From the NCBI GenBank assembly GCA_015065105.1, contig SVQZ01000016.1:1-53007 (forward strand): DNA of 53,007 nt, written 5' to 3'. The stretch comes from Oscillospiraceae bacterium (GTDB taxonomy: Bacteria > Bacillota > Clostridia > Oscillospirales > CAG-272). The first letter of the stretch is position 1. Each line of letters begins with the position of its first letter. This document shows positions 25,349 through 32,658 of the stretch, piece by piece. The notes beneath the pieces were generated by a model. That model had not been told where the DNA came from. It searched no databases and worked only from the letters and a program-made list of their open reading frames with translations. A program made the position numbers and the translations under genes.

Positions 25349-25380
25349 AAAGGCAAGCGGTTTTTCCGCTTGCCTTTTTT
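25349..25380. terminator. Bidirectional terminator
   Basis: Twelve-base arms AAAGGCAAGCGG/CCGCTTGCCTTT with a T5 loop and T6 tail. It abuts the stop codon of the convergent collagen-like gene. Confidence 0.85.
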
Positions 25381-26394
25381 CTACTGAAGCTGTGTTATAA
25401 CGAGATGTGCCGAAACAGGCTCTGTTCCGCCTGCACCGGGAGTAAGAGTAACGGGATTTCCCGTACCTTCCGGATTCCTTACGGTTAAAACGGAATTTGC
25501 CGCTGCGGTTTCAACAAGAGCATTGATCGTGATCTCATTTGTGCCGTTATCTTTTCCCGAAACGGTGTAGGGCAGTTCTTCGCCGTTCAGCGTTAATACT
25601 AACTGAGAAGCACCGTCTGTTACCGCGTTAAAGGACACCTGATATACACCGGCTTCTGTCAGTGTAAAACTTGTATCGCTTGTTCTGATAATAGAGGTTG
25701 CGCTTGCAGGACCGTCATTCGGTAAGCTAACGTCTTCGCCCGGAGCTATAGGATCGGGATTATCCGGGGGCATAAGTGCGTAAAAATCCGCAAAAGCCAA
25801 AACCGTACCTGCAGGACCCTGAGGACCGGTCTCACCCTGAGGGCCGGCAGGACCTGTAGCACCTGCAGGACCCTGAGGACCGGTCTCACCCTGAGGGCCG
25901 GCAGGACCTGTAGCACCTGCAGGACCCTGAGGACCGGTCTCACCCTGAGGACCGGCAGGACCTGTAGCACCCGTAGGACCCTGAGGACCGGTCTCACCCT
26001 GAGGACCGGCAGGACCTGTAGCACCCGTAGGACCCTGAGGACCGGTCTCACCCTGAGGGCCGGCAGGACCTGTAGCACCTATAGGACCCTGAGGACCGAC
26101 CTCACCCTGAGGGCCGGCAGGACCTGTAGCACCTATAGGACCCTGAGGACCTACAGGTCCCGTTTCACCCTGCGGACCCTGAGGCCCCGCAGGGCCGGTG
26201 AGACCTATCGGACCGCGCGGACCTGTTTCTCCCGCAGGTCCCTGAGGACCGAACGGCCCTTGCGGACCGGGAGGTCCGGGGGGTCCGGGCGGACATATAT
26301 CACAGCAACGGTTTCTCTGTTCTTCGCATCCGCAGGAGCAGGAATCGAAGTCAGATCTGTTACGGTCATTTTGATAATATCTGTATCTACTCAT
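25381..26394 (-). CDS. Collagen-like repeat protein with C-terminal BclA-type domain
   Basis: A 337-residue protein. Residues 1-35 are polar and cysteine-rich ([16 protein letters not shown]), with no classical signal peptide. Residues ~36-200 are uninterrupted Gly-X-Y triplets ([19 protein letters not shown] onward, many [17 protein letters not shown] units). Residues ~200-337 form a jelly-roll-like domain ([36 protein letters not shown]) like the C-terminus of BclA/exosporium and other Clostridia collagen-like proteins. Such proteins form surface or spore filaments. ATG 26394 has AAAGGAGG. The triplet region is built of 54-bp DNA repeats prone to copy-number change. Confidence 0.9.
   Translation of the reverse strand: MSRYRYYQNDRNRSDFDSCSCGCEEQRNRCCDICPPGPPGPPGPQGPFGPQGPAGETGPRGPIGLTGPAGPQGPQGETGPVGPQGPIGATGPAGPQGEVGPQGPIGATGPAGPQGETGPQGPTGATGPAGPQGETGPQGPTGATGPAGPQGETGPQGPAGATGPAGPQGETGPQGPAGATGPAGPQGETGPQGPAGTVLAFADFYALMPPDNPDPIAPGEDVSLPNDGPASATSIIRTSDTSFTLTEAGVYQVSFNAVTDGASQLVLTLNGEELPYTVSGKDNGTNEITINALVETAAANSVLTVRNPEGTGNPVTLTPGAGGTEPVSAHLVITQLQ
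25811..26188. repeat. 54-bp tandem repeats in the collagen-like gene
   Basis: Units begin at 25811, 25865, 25919, 25973, 26027, 26081 and 26135, each 54 bp (six Gly-X-Y triplets) and nearly identical. Variation clusters at a few triplets (GCA, GTA, ATA at the unit boundary). Confidence 0.9.
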
Positions 26395-26463
26395 GAAAAT
26401 CCTCCTTTCAATGGGGATCACTATATCATATGCTGCAGAAAATATACTGTCAAATATAAGCTA

Positions 26464-26492
26464 TTGATATTTTTTGACAAAAGTGCTATAAT
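26464..26492 (+). promoter_or_regulatory. Promoter for the flavodoxin-fold reductase gene
   Basis: TTGATA 26464-26469, 17-base spacer, TATAAT 26487-26492. The leader to the ATG is about 85 bases, A+T rich. Confidence 0.55.
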
Positions 26493-26582
26493 TGTTACGT
26501 AATATATATTTCTGTTTATTTAATAACGGAAAAGCTTTTCTTTTTTGTGAAAAATAAAGATTAAAAAAATCAGAGGAAATAA

Positions 26583-27134
26583 ATGAAAATTCTTTATATC
26601 AACGCAGCCGTAAGAGAAAATTCAAGAACGAAGCTTCTTACCGACTATTTAATATCCTGCCTTGAAGGTGACGTTACCGAGCTTGTTCTTGAAGATACCG
26701 AAATCCGTGCTTTGGATAAAATTTCTCTGTGCCAAAGAGAAGCTCTCCCCGAGAATACTATCGATATCAAGTACGCAAGGCAGTTCGCCGAAGCCGATAT
26801 CATTGTTATTGCGGCACCCTTCTGGGATTACAGCTTTCCCGCGCTCTTGAAGGATTATATCGAGCGTATAAACGTTTTGGGAGTTACCTTTTACTATGAA
26901 AACGGTTTTCCTGTGGGATGCTGTAAGGCAAAAAAGCTTTATTACGTATCCACGTCGGGAGGAGTCTTTGTTCCCGATTACGGCTACGACTATATAAAGC
27001 GTTTGGCAAATGATTTTTACGGTATTAAGGACTGTAGCTGTATATATGCCGAGAAACTTGATATGCCGGGCTATGATGCCGAAGAAATCATCAGGAATGC
27101 GAAAAAGCATATAGATTTACTTTTTAAATCTTGA
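26583..27134 (+). CDS. NAD(P)H-dependent FMN oxidoreductase (azoreductase-like)
   Basis: A 183-residue flavodoxin-fold protein. The start MKILYINAAVRENSRTK is the FMN-phosphate loop, IVIAAPFWDYSFPALLKDYI is the flavin-ring segment of AzoR-type enzymes, and YYVSTSGGVF is the third flavin-contact loop. It should transfer hydride from NAD(P)H to quinones, azo dyes or similar acceptors. It stands alone behind its own promoter; its stop codon overlaps the -35 of the mntP riboswitch promoter. The family call is firm; the natural substrate is unknown. Confidence 0.85.
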   Translation: MKILYINAAVRENSRTKLLTDYLISCLEGDVTELVLEDTEIRALDKISLCQREALPENTIDIKYARQFAEADIIVIAAPFWDYSFPALLKDYIERINVLGVTFYYENGFPVGCCKAKKLYYVSTSGGVFVPDYGYDYIKRLANDFYGIKDCSCIYAEKLDMPGYDAEEIIRNAKKHIDLLFKS

Positions 27135-27159
27135 CAGAGCCGTAAAAGAATGCTATAAT
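27131..27159 (+). promoter_or_regulatory. Promoter of the mntP riboswitch transcript
   Basis: TTGACA 27131-27136, 17-base spacer, TATAAT 27154-27159: near-consensus. Confidence 0.75.
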
Positions 27160-27164
27160 TTTCT

Positions 27165-27327
27165 TTGTTCCGTGAGGGAGTAGTATCCGTTTGTAACGGA
27201 GCAAGTCAACAATCGCGGCATTAATGCCTGGCTTGCTTTAATTTACGAGACTCACGTATTGCAGGAGCTGTACGTGGGAAAAATTTATCTGTATCATCCC
27301 AAGTACATCAGATGCTTGGGATTTTTC
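27165..27327 (+). ncRNA. yybP-ykoY type manganese riboswitch
   Basis: A structured leader between a strong promoter and mntP. It has the family's GGGAGTAG-type segment near the 5' end (GTGAGGGAGTAG, 27171-27182), the GTCAACAATCG-like junction at 27206, a GGCATTAATGCC hairpin (27217-27228), and a second loop segment ACGAGACTCACGTA (27245-27258). It ends in an intrinsic terminator (27296-27326), the usual OFF state. yybP-ykoY aptamers bind Mn2+ and commonly precede mntP/yebN. A covariance-model search would settle the exact boundaries. Confidence 0.8.
27296..27326 (+). terminator. Riboswitch expression-platform terminator
   Basis: ATCCCAAG/CTTGGGAT stem with a CATC/GATG inner stem and TTTTT tail, ~55 bases before the mntP start. 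Mn2+ binding would be expected to prevent its formation. Confidence 0.8.
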
Positions 27328-27380
27328 CTTTATTGGAATTCGCAGCGGACCGCTGTCCGCTTTGTGTGTTGAGGGTGAAT

Positions 27381-27965
27381 ATGTTTTTTCAAATTTCTTT
27401 TATCATAAATTCGGTACTTTTGGGTGTGGGACTTGCCATGGATGCTTTTTCGGTATCCCTTGCCAACGGCTTGAACGAGCCCTGTATGAAAAAAAGAAGA
27501 CAGCTTCTTATTGCGGGAACCTTTGCCTTCTTTCAGTTTATTATGCCGGTCATCGGCTGGTTTTGTGTACACAATTTAGCGAAGCTCTTTTCCGAATTTG
27601 AAAGGCTTATTCCTTATATAGCTCTCGGACTTCTTCTTTTTATAGGCGGTAAAATGCTTATAGACGGAATAAAGGGAGAAGAAACGGACTGCGAAAACAA
27701 GGCAGTATGCTTTTCTGCATTGATGGTACAGGGGCTGGCAACCTCTATCGACGCTCTATCCGTCGGTTTCACCATTGCGGATTACAATGCTGTAACGGCG
27801 CTTGCTTCATCTCTTATCATTGCTGTCGTAACCTTTATCATATGTATGGGCGGTCTTGTCCTCGGTAAGGTCATAGGTACAAAGCTTGCGGGGAAAAGCT
27901 CTGTCTTGGGCGGTATCATATTAATATTTATAGGTATTGAAATATTCTTGAAAAGCCTAATTTAA
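27381..27965 (+). CDS. mntP: Manganese efflux pump MntP
   Basis: A 194-residue protein with six membrane helices in two homologous halves, each with a conserved acidic motif: GVGLAMDAFSVSLANGL (helix 1) and ATSIDALSVGFTIAD (helix 4). These are the MntP metal-site aspartates. It exports Mn2+. Start is ATG 27381 with GAGGGTG upstream; an in-frame ATG at 27312 lies inside the riboswitch terminator and is rejected. Control by the upstream riboswitch fits its function. The ABC operon follows after 14 bp and may be partly co-transcribed. Confidence 0.93.
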   Translation: MFFQISFIINSVLLGVGLAMDAFSVSLANGLNEPCMKKRRQLLIAGTFAFFQFIMPVIGWFCVHNLAKLFSEFERLIPYIALGLLLFIGGKMLIDGIKGEETDCENKAVCFSALMVQGLATSIDALSVGFTIADYNAVTALASSLIIAVVTFIICMGGLVLGKVIGTKLAGKSSVLGGIILIFIGIEIFLKSLI

Positions 27966-27979
27966 GAAAGGTATTTTAT

Positions 27980-28855
27980 ATGAACGTTATCAAAACACAG
28001 GGACTTACTAAGTTTTACGGAAGATCAAGAGGAATAGAAAGGGTCGATCTTAATATAAAAGAAGGTGATTTCTATGGATTTATCGGCCCTAACGGGGCAG
28101 GGAAGTCAACCACCATAAGACTGCTTTTAGGTCTTATAAACAAGGATTCGGGCAAGGCCGAAATATTCGGTAAGGATATTGAGAAGCATAAGACCGAGCT
28201 GCTGTCCGATATCGGATATCTTCCTTCGGAGACCTCCTTTTATTCGGGTATGAAAGTTAAGGAAATGCTTGACTTTGCCGCGAGGATGAGAAATAAGGAT
28301 TGCAGTGCAGATGCCGTGGAGCTTTGCGAAAGACTTGAACTCGATCCTGATAAAAGGATAGAACAGCTTTCGTTCGGAAACCGCAAAAAGGTAGGTATAG
28401 TGTGTGCTCTGCAGCATTCTCCGAGGCTTTATATTTTAGACGAGCCCACAAGCGGTCTTGACCCCTTGATGCAGAGAGAGTTCTACGAGATACTTAAGGA
28501 ACGTAACGAAAAGGGAGCGACCGTCTTTCTCTCCTCCCACATTCTTTCAGAGGTAAGCCGTTACTGTAAGAACGCGGCTGTGATACGAAGGGGCACTATT
28601 CTCCTTTCGGACAGTATTGAAAATTTAGCCCACACAGGAGTTAAAAGAGTTGTTCTTCGCGGCATAAAGCAAGAGCTTGAAATAGAAAACGCAAGGGATA
28701 TCAAATATGAAAACGAAACCCTTAATTTCCTGTACAGCGGGGAAATAAAGGAGCTTCTTTTAAGGTTAAACAGTATATCCTTTGAGGATATAAATATCAC
28801 AGATCCCGAGCTTGACGAGATATTCATGCACTATTATGTTAAGGAGGAAAACTGA
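27980..28855 (+). CDS. ABC transporter ATP-binding protein (ABC-2 type)
   Basis: A 291-residue ATPase: Walker A GPNGAGKSTT, signature LSFGNRKKVGIVCALQ, Walker B LYILDEPTSGLDPL, and switch histidine SSHILSEV. The signature is the degenerate LSFGN form common in ABC-2 exporters. A ~75-residue C-terminal extension follows, as in drug/lantibiotic exporter ATPases. It is paired with the downstream permease (one-base gap). Substrate unknown. Confidence 0.93.
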   Translation: MNVIKTQGLTKFYGRSRGIERVDLNIKEGDFYGFIGPNGAGKSTTIRLLLGLINKDSGKAEIFGKDIEKHKTELLSDIGYLPSETSFYSGMKVKEMLDFAARMRNKDCSADAVELCERLELDPDKRIEQLSFGNRKKVGIVCALQHSPRLYILDEPTSGLDPLMQREFYEILKERNEKGATVFLSSHILSEVSRYCKNAAVIRRGTILLSDSIENLAHTGVKRVVLRGIKQELEIENARDIKYENETLNFLYSGEIKELLLRLNSISFEDINITDPELDEIFMHYYVKEEN

Positions 28856-28856
28856 T

Positions 28857-29642
28857 ATGACTCTTTACCTTCACGAGCTTAAAAGAAGCAGGATGCCGTT
28901 GATGCTCTGGACAGCGGTTATCTCCTTTATGCTTGCGGTGTGCGTTCTTATCTATCCCGAAATGTCGGGACAAATGAACGAAATGAGCGAAATGTTTTCT
29001 GATATGGGCAGTTTTTCCGCGGCATTCGGCATGGACGAGCTTAATTTCGGTGAGTTTATCGATTATTTCGGTATAGAATGCGGAAATACCCTCGGACTCG
29101 GAGGCGCTTTGTTTGCGGCGGTAACAGGTATATCCGCTCTTGCAAAGGAACAGAGAGACAAAACAGCAGAGCTTTTGCTCACACTTCCCGTATCAAGAAT
29201 AAGGATAATTACAAGCAAGCTCTTGGCTGTTTTTACACAGGTGTTTATACTTAATATCTGTATTACGGTAATTACCCTGCTTTCGATTCTCGCAATTGGC
29301 GAAAAGATAGATATAAGCTTATTTTTGCTGATGATGCTTTCCTATCTTCTTTTGGAGCTTGAGATCTCTGCGCTTACCTTTGGTATCTCGGCATTTATAT
29401 CCAAGGGCGGTACGGCGATAGGACTCGGCATTACCTTTGCATTCTATTTTATGAATATCATAGCGAATCTTACAGAGAAAACAGAGTTTTTGAAGTATAT
29501 CACCCCCTACGGATATACCGACCCCTCCTCTGTTATTAACGATAAGACGATCGATCCTGTTTGTCTTCTTATCGGTTCGGTATTCTTTTTTGCGGGAATA
29601 ATTATTGCCTATATCAAATATACCAAAAAAGATATATTGTAG
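28857..29642 (+). CDS. ABC-2 type transporter permease
   Basis: A 261-residue membrane protein with six hydrophobic segments and the first-helix context LYLHELKRSRMPLMLWT typical of ABC-2 permeases. The cytoplasmic coupling element ALAKEQRDKTAELLLTLPVS is also typical. ATG 28857 is preceded by AAGGAGG lying inside the ATPase gene. Together with the upstream ATPase it should form an exporter; followed by a strong terminator. Confidence 0.9.
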   Translation: MTLYLHELKRSRMPLMLWTAVISFMLAVCVLIYPEMSGQMNEMSEMFSDMGSFSAAFGMDELNFGEFIDYFGIECGNTLGLGGALFAAVTGISALAKEQRDKTAELLLTLPVSRIRIITSKLLAVFTQVFILNICITVITLLSILAIGEKIDISLFLLMMLSYLLLELEISALTFGISAFISKGGTAIGLGITFAFYFMNIIANLTEKTEFLKYITPYGYTDPSSVINDKTIDPVCLLIGSVFFFAGIIIAYIKYTKKDIL

Positions 29643-29650
29643 GATAAAGG

Positions 29651-29687
29651 AAAAAGACAAGCCTTTTTAAAAAAGCTTGTCTTTTTA
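29651..29687 (+). terminator. Intrinsic terminator of the ABC operon
   Basis: AAAAAGACAAGC/GCTTGTCTTTTT stem with an A/T loop and T-run. Confidence 0.88.
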
Positions 29688-29699
29688 ATATTATAGATA

Positions 29700-29770
29700 A
29701 TTGCTCTGTTTCGTGTGAGCTGTTTGCTCGCAGAAAAGGCGAAATTCTGTGCGCCCGTCGGCGCTTTTAG
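29700..29770 (+). repeat. Terminator-following repeat, copy A
   Basis: ~70-bp unit reading ATTGCTCTGTTTCGTGTGAG..., ending GTGCGCCCGTCGGCGCTTTT. It is closely similar to 43441-43515 and 47751-47825. Its end folds as GCGCC/GGCGC plus T4, a small terminator-like hairpin. It starts 13 bases after the ABC-operon terminator. Confidence 0.75.
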
Positions 29771-29785
29771 CTATATCGGTATTTT

Positions 29786-30586
29786 TTAAGGACGAAGTCC
29801 CATACCGCCTTCAAGGGTGAGAGTCTCGCCTGTAAGATACTTGAAATCGGGATGAGCGAGCTGAACGCAAACTCTGCCTATTTCGGTTTCGGGATCGCCG
29901 AAGTGACCTGCGGGAGGCATCTTAACGTTTGCCTTGAATGCTTCGGGATAAGCTTTTTCAAAGTTTTCAAGCTGTGAGGTCCACGCGATGGGGCAGATAA
30001 TGTTAACGTTGACGCCGTCGGCAGCCCATTCGGTTGCGGCAACACGGGTAAGACCGCGGATACCCTCCTTTGCGGCGGCATATGCACACTGACCGTAGTT
30101 ACCGAAAAGACCCGCACCGGAAGCGAAGTTGATAACAGCACCCTTGGTCTCCTTGAGATAGGGGTAACAAGCCTTCATATAATAGAAGGTAGCATAAAGA
30201 CCCGAATATACCGCAAGGTCGAACTGCTCTGTTGTATGGTCAGCCAAGGTAACTCCGGATGCGGATGCCTGTGCATTATTTATAAGCACGTCTATTCTGC
30301 CAAACTCCTCCATTGCTTTCTCTGCAACCGTTTTTGCAATGCTTTCATTGTCAGCGCCTGCATTTATGTCAGCGGCAAGGATAAGCACCTTGATTCCGTA
30401 AAGACGTTCAAGCTCTTCCTTTGCATCCTCTAATTTTTTTACGTTTCTTCCTGTAATAACGAGATTTGCACCTTCCTTTGCGTAAGCGGTAGCTATACCG
30501 TAACCGATAGATCCGCAGCGGCCGTCAGAAAGTGTAGCGCGTCCTGCGCCTGTGATTATAGCGGTTTTTCCCTGTAAAAATCCCAT
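29786..30586 (-). CDS. Short-chain dehydrogenase/reductase (SDR)
   Basis: A 266-residue classical SDR. It has an N-terminal TGAGRATLSDGRCGSIGYGI nucleotide loop (longer than usual between the glycines), NNAQASASG, catalytic serine near VINFASGAG, and Tyr/Lys in CAYAAAKEGIRG. The C-terminus FKYLTGETLTLEGGMGLRP is typical. It would interconvert an alcohol and a ketone with NAD(P)H; substrate unknown. The ATG follows AGGAGT. Stands alone, minus strand, with divergent promoters toward the FAD dehydrogenase. Confidence 0.92.
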   Translation of the reverse strand: MGFLQGKTAIITGAGRATLSDGRCGSIGYGIATAYAKEGANLVITGRNVKKLEDAKEELERLYGIKVLILAADINAGADNESIAKTVAEKAMEEFGRIDVLINNAQASASGVTLADHTTEQFDLAVYSGLYATFYYMKACYPYLKETKGAVINFASGAGLFGNYGQCAYAAAKEGIRGLTRVAATEWAADGVNVNIICPIAWTSQLENFEKAYPEAFKANVKMPPAGHFGDPETEIGRVCVQLAHPDFKYLTGETLTLEGGMGLRP

Positions 30587-30670
30587 AAAATACTCCTAAT
30601 ATACAAAATTATACTTTAGTATATCAAAATTATTTCAATAAATCAAGTAGAAAACGAAATAAATTCAACT

Positions 30671-30699
30671 TTACAAAACAAAAGCTTTGTGATATAATA
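30671..30699 (+). promoter_or_regulatory. Promoter for the FAD dehydrogenase gene
   Basis: TTTACA 30671-30676, 17-base spacer, TATAAT 30694-30699. Confidence 0.6.
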
Positions 30700-30738
30700 T
30701 ATCGGTGTCATTTATTATCAAAACGAAAGGACAGACCA

Positions 30739-32112
30739 ATGAAAAGTGATATATTGATAATCGGCGCAGGGCCGGGCGGTATATTTTCCGCCTATGAATT
30801 AGTTAAGCTTTGCCCCGGCATAAAAATTACCGTTCTTGAGGCGGGCAACCCCTTACACAAGCGTAAATGTCCTATAGACGGAAAAAAGGTTAAAAGCTGT
30901 ATCGGCTGTAAGCCCTGTTCGATAATGAACGGCTTCGGCGGTGCAGGTGCATTTTCCGACGGTAAATATAATATAACGAATCAGTTCGGCGGGACCTTGT
31001 ATGAATATATCGGCAAGACAGAGGCCCTTGAGCTTATGCACTACGTTGATAAGATCAACCTCGATTACGGAGGAGAGGGAACAAAGCTTTATACCACCGC
31101 AAATTCACAGATCAAAAAGCTTTGTCTGCAAAACCGCCTGCATCTTCTCGATGCCTCTGTGCGCCATCTCGGTACAGATATAAACTATATCGTTCTTGAA
31201 AACCTTTATGATCATTTAAAGGATAAGGTCGATTTCATATTTAACACCCCCGCACAAAAGGTTGAAAAAACCGATGAAGGCTATAGGGTTACTACCGAAA
31301 AGGGAGACGTTTACGAGGCTGAAAAGTGCATAATTTCGGGAGGACGAAGCGGAAGCAAATGGATGGAAAGCGTTTGCCGCGATCTCAACATACCCACCAA
31401 GAGCAACAGAGTTGACATAGGTGTGCGTGTTGAGCTTCCTGCGGAGGTATTTTCACATTTGACCGACGAGCTTTACGAAAGTAAGATAATATACCGTACC
31501 GAAAAGTATAACGACCTTGTGCGTACCTTCTGTATGAATCCGAAGGGTGCTGTGGTCAACGAAAACACCAACGGTATCGTTACGGTAAACGGACACAGCT
31601 ACGAGGACCCCGCGCTCCAGACAGAGAACACAAACTTTGCTCTTCTTGTGGCAAAGCATTTTTCCGACCCCTTCGAGGATTCTAACGGCTACGGTGAAAG
31701 CATTGCAAGGCTTTCGAATATGCTTGGCGGCGGAGTTATAGTTCAGCGCTTCGGCGACCTTGTGGCGGGTAAGCGCTCCACTCATTCGAGAATACAGGAA
31801 TCCTTTACCACCCCCACCCTTGCGGCAACTCCGGGTGACCTGAGTCTTGTAATGCCCAAAAGGATCCTTGACGGCATTATAGAAATGATATATACCCTTG
31901 ACAAGATAGCTCCCGGTACCGCAAACGACGACACTCTTCTATACGGTGTAGAGGTCAAGTTCTATAATATGGAGGTATCCCTGGACGAGCATCTTGAAAC
32001 TCTCCATAAGGGTCTTTTCGTAATAGGAGACTGCAGCGGTATAACTCATTCGCTTTCCCATGCCTCGGCAAGCGGTGTTCACGTTGCAAGATATATTTCA
32101 AAAAACAGATAA
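30739..32112 (+). CDS. FAD-dependent dehydrogenase (COG2509-type)
   Basis: A 457-residue flavoprotein. It has the N-terminal dinucleotide fold IIGAGPGGIFSAYEL with TVLEAG, then a cysteine cluster KSCIGCKPCSIMNGFGGAGA, SGGRSGSKW in the middle, and the closing FAD motif LFVIGDCSGITHSLSHASAS. This layout fits the uncharacterised FAD-dependent dehydrogenases related to the NAD(FAD)-utilising HI0933/COG2509 group. The physiological acceptor is unknown. Monocistronic; promoter and ribosome site (AAAGGA) are clear. Confidence 0.85.
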   Translation: MKSDILIIGAGPGGIFSAYELVKLCPGIKITVLEAGNPLHKRKCPIDGKKVKSCIGCKPCSIMNGFGGAGAFSDGKYNITNQFGGTLYEYIGKTEALELMHYVDKINLDYGGEGTKLYTTANSQIKKLCLQNRLHLLDASVRHLGTDINYIVLENLYDHLKDKVDFIFNTPAQKVEKTDEGYRVTTEKGDVYEAEKCIISGGRSGSKWMESVCRDLNIPTKSNRVDIGVRVELPAEVFSHLTDELYESKIIYRTEKYNDLVRTFCMNPKGAVVNENTNGIVTVNGHSYEDPALQTENTNFALLVAKHFSDPFEDSNGYGESIARLSNMLGGGVIVQRFGDLVAGKRSTHSRIQESFTTPTLAATPGDLSLVMPKRILDGIIEMIYTLDKIAPGTANDDTLLYGVEVKFYNMEVSLDEHLETLHKGLFVIGDCSGITHSLSHASASGVHVARYISKNR

Positions 32113-32188
32113 AAGCGTACGTCGGCACGCACTGAGAACCCCCTCGGTTTGAATGCCCGGAGCGAAGCGGTCATCTGTAATATAAATT
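32113..32188 (+). other. 3' intergenic stretch, no gene
   Basis: Reads on from the FAD gene stop to the terminator. It contains short foldable pieces (CGTACGTCGGCACG, CCCTCGG) and nothing coding. Shares TCTGTAATATAAA with the leader at 17324-17336, which may be chance. Confidence 0.35.
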
Positions 32189-32189
32189 A

Positions 32190-32217
32190 AAAGCTCGCAG
32201 TTTTTTCTGCGAGTTTT
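32190..32217 (+). terminator. Intrinsic terminator
   Basis: CTCGCAG/CTGCGAG core stem flanked by A/T pairs with a T6 loop and T4 tail. Confidence 0.8.
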
Positions 32218-32227
32218 AATTTTACTC

Positions 32228-32278
32228 TTGACAAATCGTTCTACATGGTGTAGAATGGTACTGTACTACAACGTGTAG
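32228..32278 (+). promoter_or_regulatory. Promoter with two BlaI/MecI-type operators
   Basis: TTGACA 32228-32233, 17-base spacer, TAGAAT 32251-32256. Two CTACA-N3-TGTAG dyads (32241-32253, overlapping the -10, and 32266-32278, over the start of transcription) carry the TACA/TGTA half-sites of BlaI/MecI/CopY repressors. Tight autoregulation of the operon is expected. Confidence 0.85.
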
Positions 32279-32294
32279 AATGGAGGAAAAGATA

Positions 32295-32657
32295 ATGAGT
32301 GACGTTCAGATGGGCACGGTAGAATCAAAATTTGCGGATATGATCTGGTCGAATGAGCCTGTTTCTTCCGCAAGACTTGCCGAATTGGCTTTTTCGGAGC
32401 TTAATTGGAAAAAGACCACGTCATACACCGTGCTTAAAAGGCTTTGCGATAAGGGGATATTTAAAAACGAGAAGGGAAGCGTTACTTCAGTTATATCCCG
32501 CGAGGATTTTTATTCTATGCAAAGCGAAAAATTCGTTGACGAGACCTTTGAGGGATCTCTGCCCGCCTTTCTTGCGGCATTTACAAAGCGTAAAAGCCTG
32601 AAGCCCGAGGAGGTAGCCGAGCTTCGCCGCATGGTCGATGAATACGAGGTGAAGTGA
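32295..32657 (+). CDS. BlaI/MecI/CopY family repressor
   Basis: A 120-residue winged-helix repressor: VESKFADMIWSNEPVSSARL, WKKTTSYTVLKRLCDKGI (recognition helix), SREDFYSMQ and the C-terminal dimerisation helix LPAFLAAFTKRKSLKPEEV. In BlaI proteins, cleavage by the partner metalloprotease relieves repression. ATG 32295 is preferred because GGAGG (32282-32286) is in place; an upstream in-frame ATG overlaps the operator. One base separates it from the M56 protease gene. Confidence 0.93.
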   Translation: MSDVQMGTVESKFADMIWSNEPVSSARLAELAFSELNWKKTTSYTVLKRLCDKGIFKNEKGSVTSVISREDFYSMQSEKFVDETFEGSLPAFLAAFTKRKSLKPEEVAELRRMVDEYEVK

Positions 32658-32658
32658 A

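Noticed and set aside
26475-26492. TTGACA next to TATAAT upstream of the reductase gene
   Set aside because: The spacer is only seven bases; TTGATA at 26464 with a 17-base spacer is the workable pair.
27312-27380. Longer MntP start at 27312
   Set aside because: It lies inside the riboswitch terminator, lacks a ribosome site and adds residues not expected before the first MntP helix.
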